A stretch of 64,000 nt of DNA from the NCBI RefSeq assembly GCF_016801775.1, contig NZ_CP069004.1:1674001-1738000 (forward strand), written 5' to 3'. The stretch is from Sulfitobacter mediterraneus (lineage in GTDB: Bacteria; Pseudomonadota; Alphaproteobacteria; Rhodobacterales; Rhodobacteraceae). The notes under the pieces were generated by a model. It was given only the letters and a program-made list of their open reading frames with translations, searched no databases and was not told the origin of the DNA. Position numbers and translations under genes: made by a program. Below, in pieces: positions 62,301 through 64,000 of this stretch; the first letter of the stretch is position 1; each line of letters begins with the position of its first letter.

Positions 62301-64000
62301 GATGGCGGAACTGGCGGACGACTATCTGCCCGGCGATGACGCAAGCCAATATGGCAATCTGACACTGACGGCCCCGGCCACGGGCAGTATTGAGACGCTA
62401 GGCGACCGCGACAGGTTCCTGATTTCTCTGGAGGCGGAGCAGGTCTATTCCCTCTCGCTGGCTTCGGCGGATCTGAGCAATGACCCTCTCTTGGATCCTG
62501 CAATTATTGGACTTTTTGATGCGCTCGGCCTGTTGGTCGATGGCACAGCGGACGACAACAGCGGCACCGGAAATGATGCGCTTGTCTCGGGCTTCACAGT
62601 CCCAGAGGATGGCATCTACGAGGTCGAGGTCGCCGCTTCTGGCGATCTGGCCACGGGGGATTATGCTCTGACGGCGACGGCCCTTGGCGCAGTGGATGAT
62701 TACCTGCCGGGATTGTTCGCCACGTCAAATGGCGCAATATCCGTGGGGCAAGCTGCGACAGGGCGGCTGGAGACCGAAGCAGACCGCGACAGGTTCACTG
62801 TTGAGCTGACCGCGGGCCATACCTACGAGCTGAACCTGACAGCCAATGGCATTTCCAACGATCCGCTTTTGAACCCCGAACTCTACGGTGTGTTTGACCC
62901 ACTTGGCACCTTGGTGGCAGGCACCACGGATGACGACAGCGGTCAACGCTTTGATGCGCGCGTTGACAGCTTCCGTGTCACCGCGGACGGGCTTTATGAG
63001 ATCGAGGTCGGATCGTCGGGAGACGGGTTTGCGGGCGATTACGCGCTCAGCATCGAGACGAAGGACGACTTCCTGCCAGGCACCGCCGTGGATATTCCCG
63101 CCTCGCAGTTTGGCACTTTGCTGGTTGACGGAACCGCCGATGGCCACATCGATTTTGAAGGCGACCGCGATCGTTTTTCCGTTGATCTGAATGCAGGCGA
63201 TTTTTACGCGCTCACGGTTATCGGCACATCGGGCATCAGTGACCCGTCCTTGATCGGTGTCTTTGACATCGAAGGTGAAATGGTCGCCGGGACTGCAGAT
63301 GGTGACGACAACCCCATCCCAGACGGAATCGTGCCGATCTTTTCGGTCGAAGCCACAGACACCTACCAAGTCGAAATTGGCAGCCACGGCCCGCAGGGTG
63401 GCGGGTACCGTGTTGAACTGATCAACTTGGGCACCGAAGACGATTATTTGCCCGGCCCATTTGCCACCCAATTTGGCAACATTGCCGCCGGTCAGACAGA
63501 AGTTGGCAGTATCGAAAGCGCCGGGGACACAGACAGGTTTTTGGCCACGCTTGAGGCTGGCAAACTCTACACCATTTCCCTTCAAGGCAGTGACAGCGCC
63601 GGTGGCACATTAAGCGATCCTGCGCTCTTGGGTGTTTATGACCCGCTGAACCAACTTGTGAGCGGCTCAAACGACGACAATTCAGGCACCGGAACAGATG
63701 CGCTGGTGGCAAGTCTTAATGTCAGCGCAGACGGGGTCTACGAGATCGAGGTTGGATCGATCCTGCAAGGCGCAACGGGCAGCTATTCCCTGAGCCTGAT
63801 CGAAGACGGCTTCATTGACGATTTCCTACCCGGCGGCACCGCAAGTCAACTGGGCAACGTTGCTGCAGACAATAGCGCCACGGGTGCCATCGAATTTGAC
63901 ACAGACCGCGACAGGTTCCAGGTCAGCTTGGAGGCGGGTTTGGTCTATGAGATCACAGTTTCAGGCGATTCCGGCGGCGGCGGCAGCCTGCCAGACCCGG
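59398..64000 (+). CDS. Giant acidic repeat protein with pre-peptidase C-terminal-like (PPC) domains (3' end outside window)
   Basis: The frame is open from the ATG at 59398 to the window end: 1,534 codons, no stop. The visible part holds about eleven ~125-residue units, each with a DDY/DDF opening, a G-x-I-E strand, a GDxDWF or DRDRF core, an AGxxY strand, a GLYD/GVFD strand, a DDDSG turn and a GxYxLxL end. This is the pattern of the bacterial pre-peptidase C-terminal domain. One unit is replaced by a Calx-beta-like segment (61648-62316). The protein is very acidic, lacks an N-terminal signal peptide, and I see no cysteine; these features suit a secreted, calcium-binding protein exported by a type I system, but the C-terminus that would prove it is missing. 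Function (adhesin, protease, matrix protein) is open. Confidence 0.85.
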   Translation, partial: MPDDFDASILTAASVAIGDAATGVIETIGDQDWFSVSMLAGQTYEIRIDGIYSDDLNTLFDPFLRGMYDSTGIAIPGQADDDSDPATRSASIIYTATYDGPHFIAASAYNQGTGSYTLSVSDLGTFDDYAASTFTTGSVFAGGSAFGAFETQGDSDWFRADLVQGVTYRFELFGDGAGTWATAPAVSMGLLRDANGDAISNSLDISGSSVSPVSSFFEYTATYSGVHYVDASTSGSDVGRYQLDLTDLGYLDDYTDSSLGSGFVAVNGSTTGEIEADGDVDWIEVTLTAGETYDIYALGLDTADGTLDFPVIEAIIDPLGSAVPYAFNGGASGGNSALRYLATASGAHHIAIASYVGHTGTYTVEVDEIAVIDDYGNNPSSDGDLPINAVVGGEIETAFDRDFFLVELTAGTVYQFDLNSSGFVDPYIYGLYSYAWNNYYNHPDNLIPGTGNDDIEDGNLDSQIIFTAPTTGDYFISAGAFSSTTGSYTLSLLTIGSALDDYANTTLTSGSLTIGGSVTGTNETEDDEDWFAVSLEDGFAYTFSFLGEDSYRSDFDLPALRVYDSSGFQAFGVSGESFTYNSGQITFTADETGTFYIAVGDDGAQNGTGYYQLSAALIGPVDDFADDITTTGTFAPGGFANTHVTGTIETFDDVDWFAVSLVQGSLYDIHLKGEETGVGTLEDPLFLGVYDNLGAFLGGEDDDSGEGLNSFSTYEATYTGTHYFAVSASPSEGSDTGSYVLQYDELGPPLDDPLLEETINEGVTFNASLTLEDVGFSADTVVDWDVTSVLFAGSALSPDDYIFSSSVGDTLDISVQAVDDDLVEDDETLTIDAIGYVDWVGPAGNNGGATYENVNGGQVFGQLQRTEVDLSLEFTINSAPEGATSEIFDYQFTDPEVIGNVLIEYLDGSGEDFSVLPFTFGGALTGSMAANGDITVNSAAAAPGSRLVIPFTVIDSRGATTLGNQFITMAELADDYLPGDDASQYGNLTLTAPATGSIETLGDRDRFLISLEAEQVYSLSLASADLSNDPLLDPAIIGLFDALGLLVDGTADDNSGTGNDALVSGFTVPEDGIYEVEVAASGDLATGDYALTATALGAVDDYLPGLFATSNGAISVGQAATGRLETEADRDRFTVELTAGHTYELNLTANGISNDPLLNPELYGVFDPLGTLVAGTTDDDSGQRFDARVDSFRVTADGLYEIEVGSSGDGFAGDYALSIETKDDFLPGTAVDIPASQFGTLLVDGTADGHIDFEGDRDRFSVDLNAGDFYALTVIGTSGISDPSLIGVFDIEGEMVAGTADGDDNPIPDGIVPIFSVEATDTYQVEIGSHGPQGGGYRVELINLGTEDDYLPGPFATQFGNIAAGQTEVGSIESAGDTDRFLATLEAGKLYTISLQGSDSAGGTLSDPALLGVYDPLNQLVSGSNDDNSGTGTDALVASLNVSADGVYEIEVGSILQGATGSYSLSLIEDGFIDDFLPGGTASQLGNVAADNSATGAIEFDTDRDRFQVSLEAGLVYEITVSGDSGGGGSLPDP
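59401..61647 (+). repeat. PPC-like repeat block 1 (D-W/F-F subtype)
   Basis: Six units open at the start of the gene and at 59776, 60151, 60514, 60895 and 61261, spaced 363-387 bp. Their core strand reads DQDWF, DSDWF, DVDWI, DRDFF, DEDWF, DVDWF. Units are diverged at DNA level, so this block is older than block 2. Confidence 0.75.
62317..64000 (+). repeat. PPC-like repeat block 2 (D-R-F subtype)
   Basis: Units open at 62317, 62695, 63064, 63439 and 63817, spaced 369-378 bp, each with DD(Y/F)LPG. Their core strand reads DRDRF or DTDRF. Several share long near-identical DNA such as GACCGCGACAGGTTC (near 62404, 62787 and 63904), which suggests recent duplication. The block continues beyond the window. 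Confidence 0.8.

Noticed and set aside
62725..63585. 286-codon minus-strand open frame
   Set aside because: Antisense to the repeat protein; its apparent internal similarity only mirrors the repeats on the other strand.
1..64000. tRNA, rRNA, CRISPR arrays, insertion sequences, integrases
   Set aside because: None was found by eye: no transposase or integrase-like protein, no short regularly spaced direct repeats, and no tRNA-like cloverleaf in the intergenic regions.

Overview
The window looks like a chromosomal segment of a marine alphaproteobacterium, probably Rhodobacterales (Roseobacter-like). This rests on the high-GC coding style, a type VI secretion system (T6SS) of the kind known from Agrobacterium and related alphaproteobacteria (no tssJ, TssL with a fused OmpA-like domain, a PpkA/PppA/Fha/TagF control set), and the sugar-acid and ABC-transporter gene neighbourhoods. 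No rRNA, tRNA, CRISPR array, insertion sequence or prophage gene was seen. Family calls come from reading the protein sequences; no database search was run.

Region 1 (1-8.4 kb): the end of a TctA-type permease gene, an amidohydrolase related to sugar-lactone hydrolases/isomerases, and a two-gene UxaA-type dehydratase. This set suits uptake and breakdown of an organic or sugar acid. Next comes an operon of a GPH/MFS symporter, an alpha/beta hydrolase and a short-chain dehydrogenase, then a TetR regulator with a 22-bp palindromic operator, and a TPR protein.

Region 2 (8.75-23.5 kb): a catabolic island that I read as a D-apiose/D-apionate pathway. It holds a MalE-type ABC transporter (binding protein, two permeases, ATPase), a small membrane protein, a sulfatase without signal peptide, a Gfo/Idh/MocA dehydrogenase (probable ApsD), a FadR-type GntR regulator, D-apionate oxidoisomerase (ApnO), a TIM-barrel protein (possible OiaC), 3-oxo-isoapionate kinase (OiaK), a RuBisCO-like decarboxylase (OiaX) and D-apionate lactonase (ApnL). 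Related TGGTAT-type sites lie 35-45 nt upstream of all four transcription-unit starts, so the island may be one GntR regulon. The sulfatase and the oligosaccharide-type transporter suggest a sulfated or apiose-containing glycan fragment as substrate; apiogalacturonan of seagrasses is a plausible source.

Region 3 (23.5-51 kb): a T6SS locus. A long minus-strand operon reads tssA, tssB, tssC, hcp, tagJ, tssE, tssF, tssG, tssH, vgrG, a DUF6931-like gene, PAAR, fha, tssK, tssL, tssM, tagF, pppA. It converges on a plus-strand pair encoding an OmpA-like protein and the kinase PpkA. A short D-x-T-(V/I)-I-x-P motif occurs both at the N-terminus of TssL and next to the membrane helix of PpkA, which points to a phospho-threonine/FHA switch. 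A membrane-anchored M15-type peptidase and a small unknown gene flank this end.

Region 4 (51-59 kb): a methyltransferase gene, then a plus-strand operon of a small exported protein, an ExbB/TolQ-like protein, two ExbD/TolR-like proteins and a TonB-like protein. The C-terminal module of the TonB-like protein resembles that of PpkA, so this looks like a proton-driven envelope complex tied to the T6SS. Two uncharacterised genes and an exported caspase-like protein with Sel1-type repeats follow.

Region 5 (59.4-64 kb): the first 1,534 codons of a giant acidic protein made of about eleven ~125-residue repeats resembling bacterial pre-peptidase C-terminal domains, broken once by a Calx-beta-like segment. 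It runs off the window.
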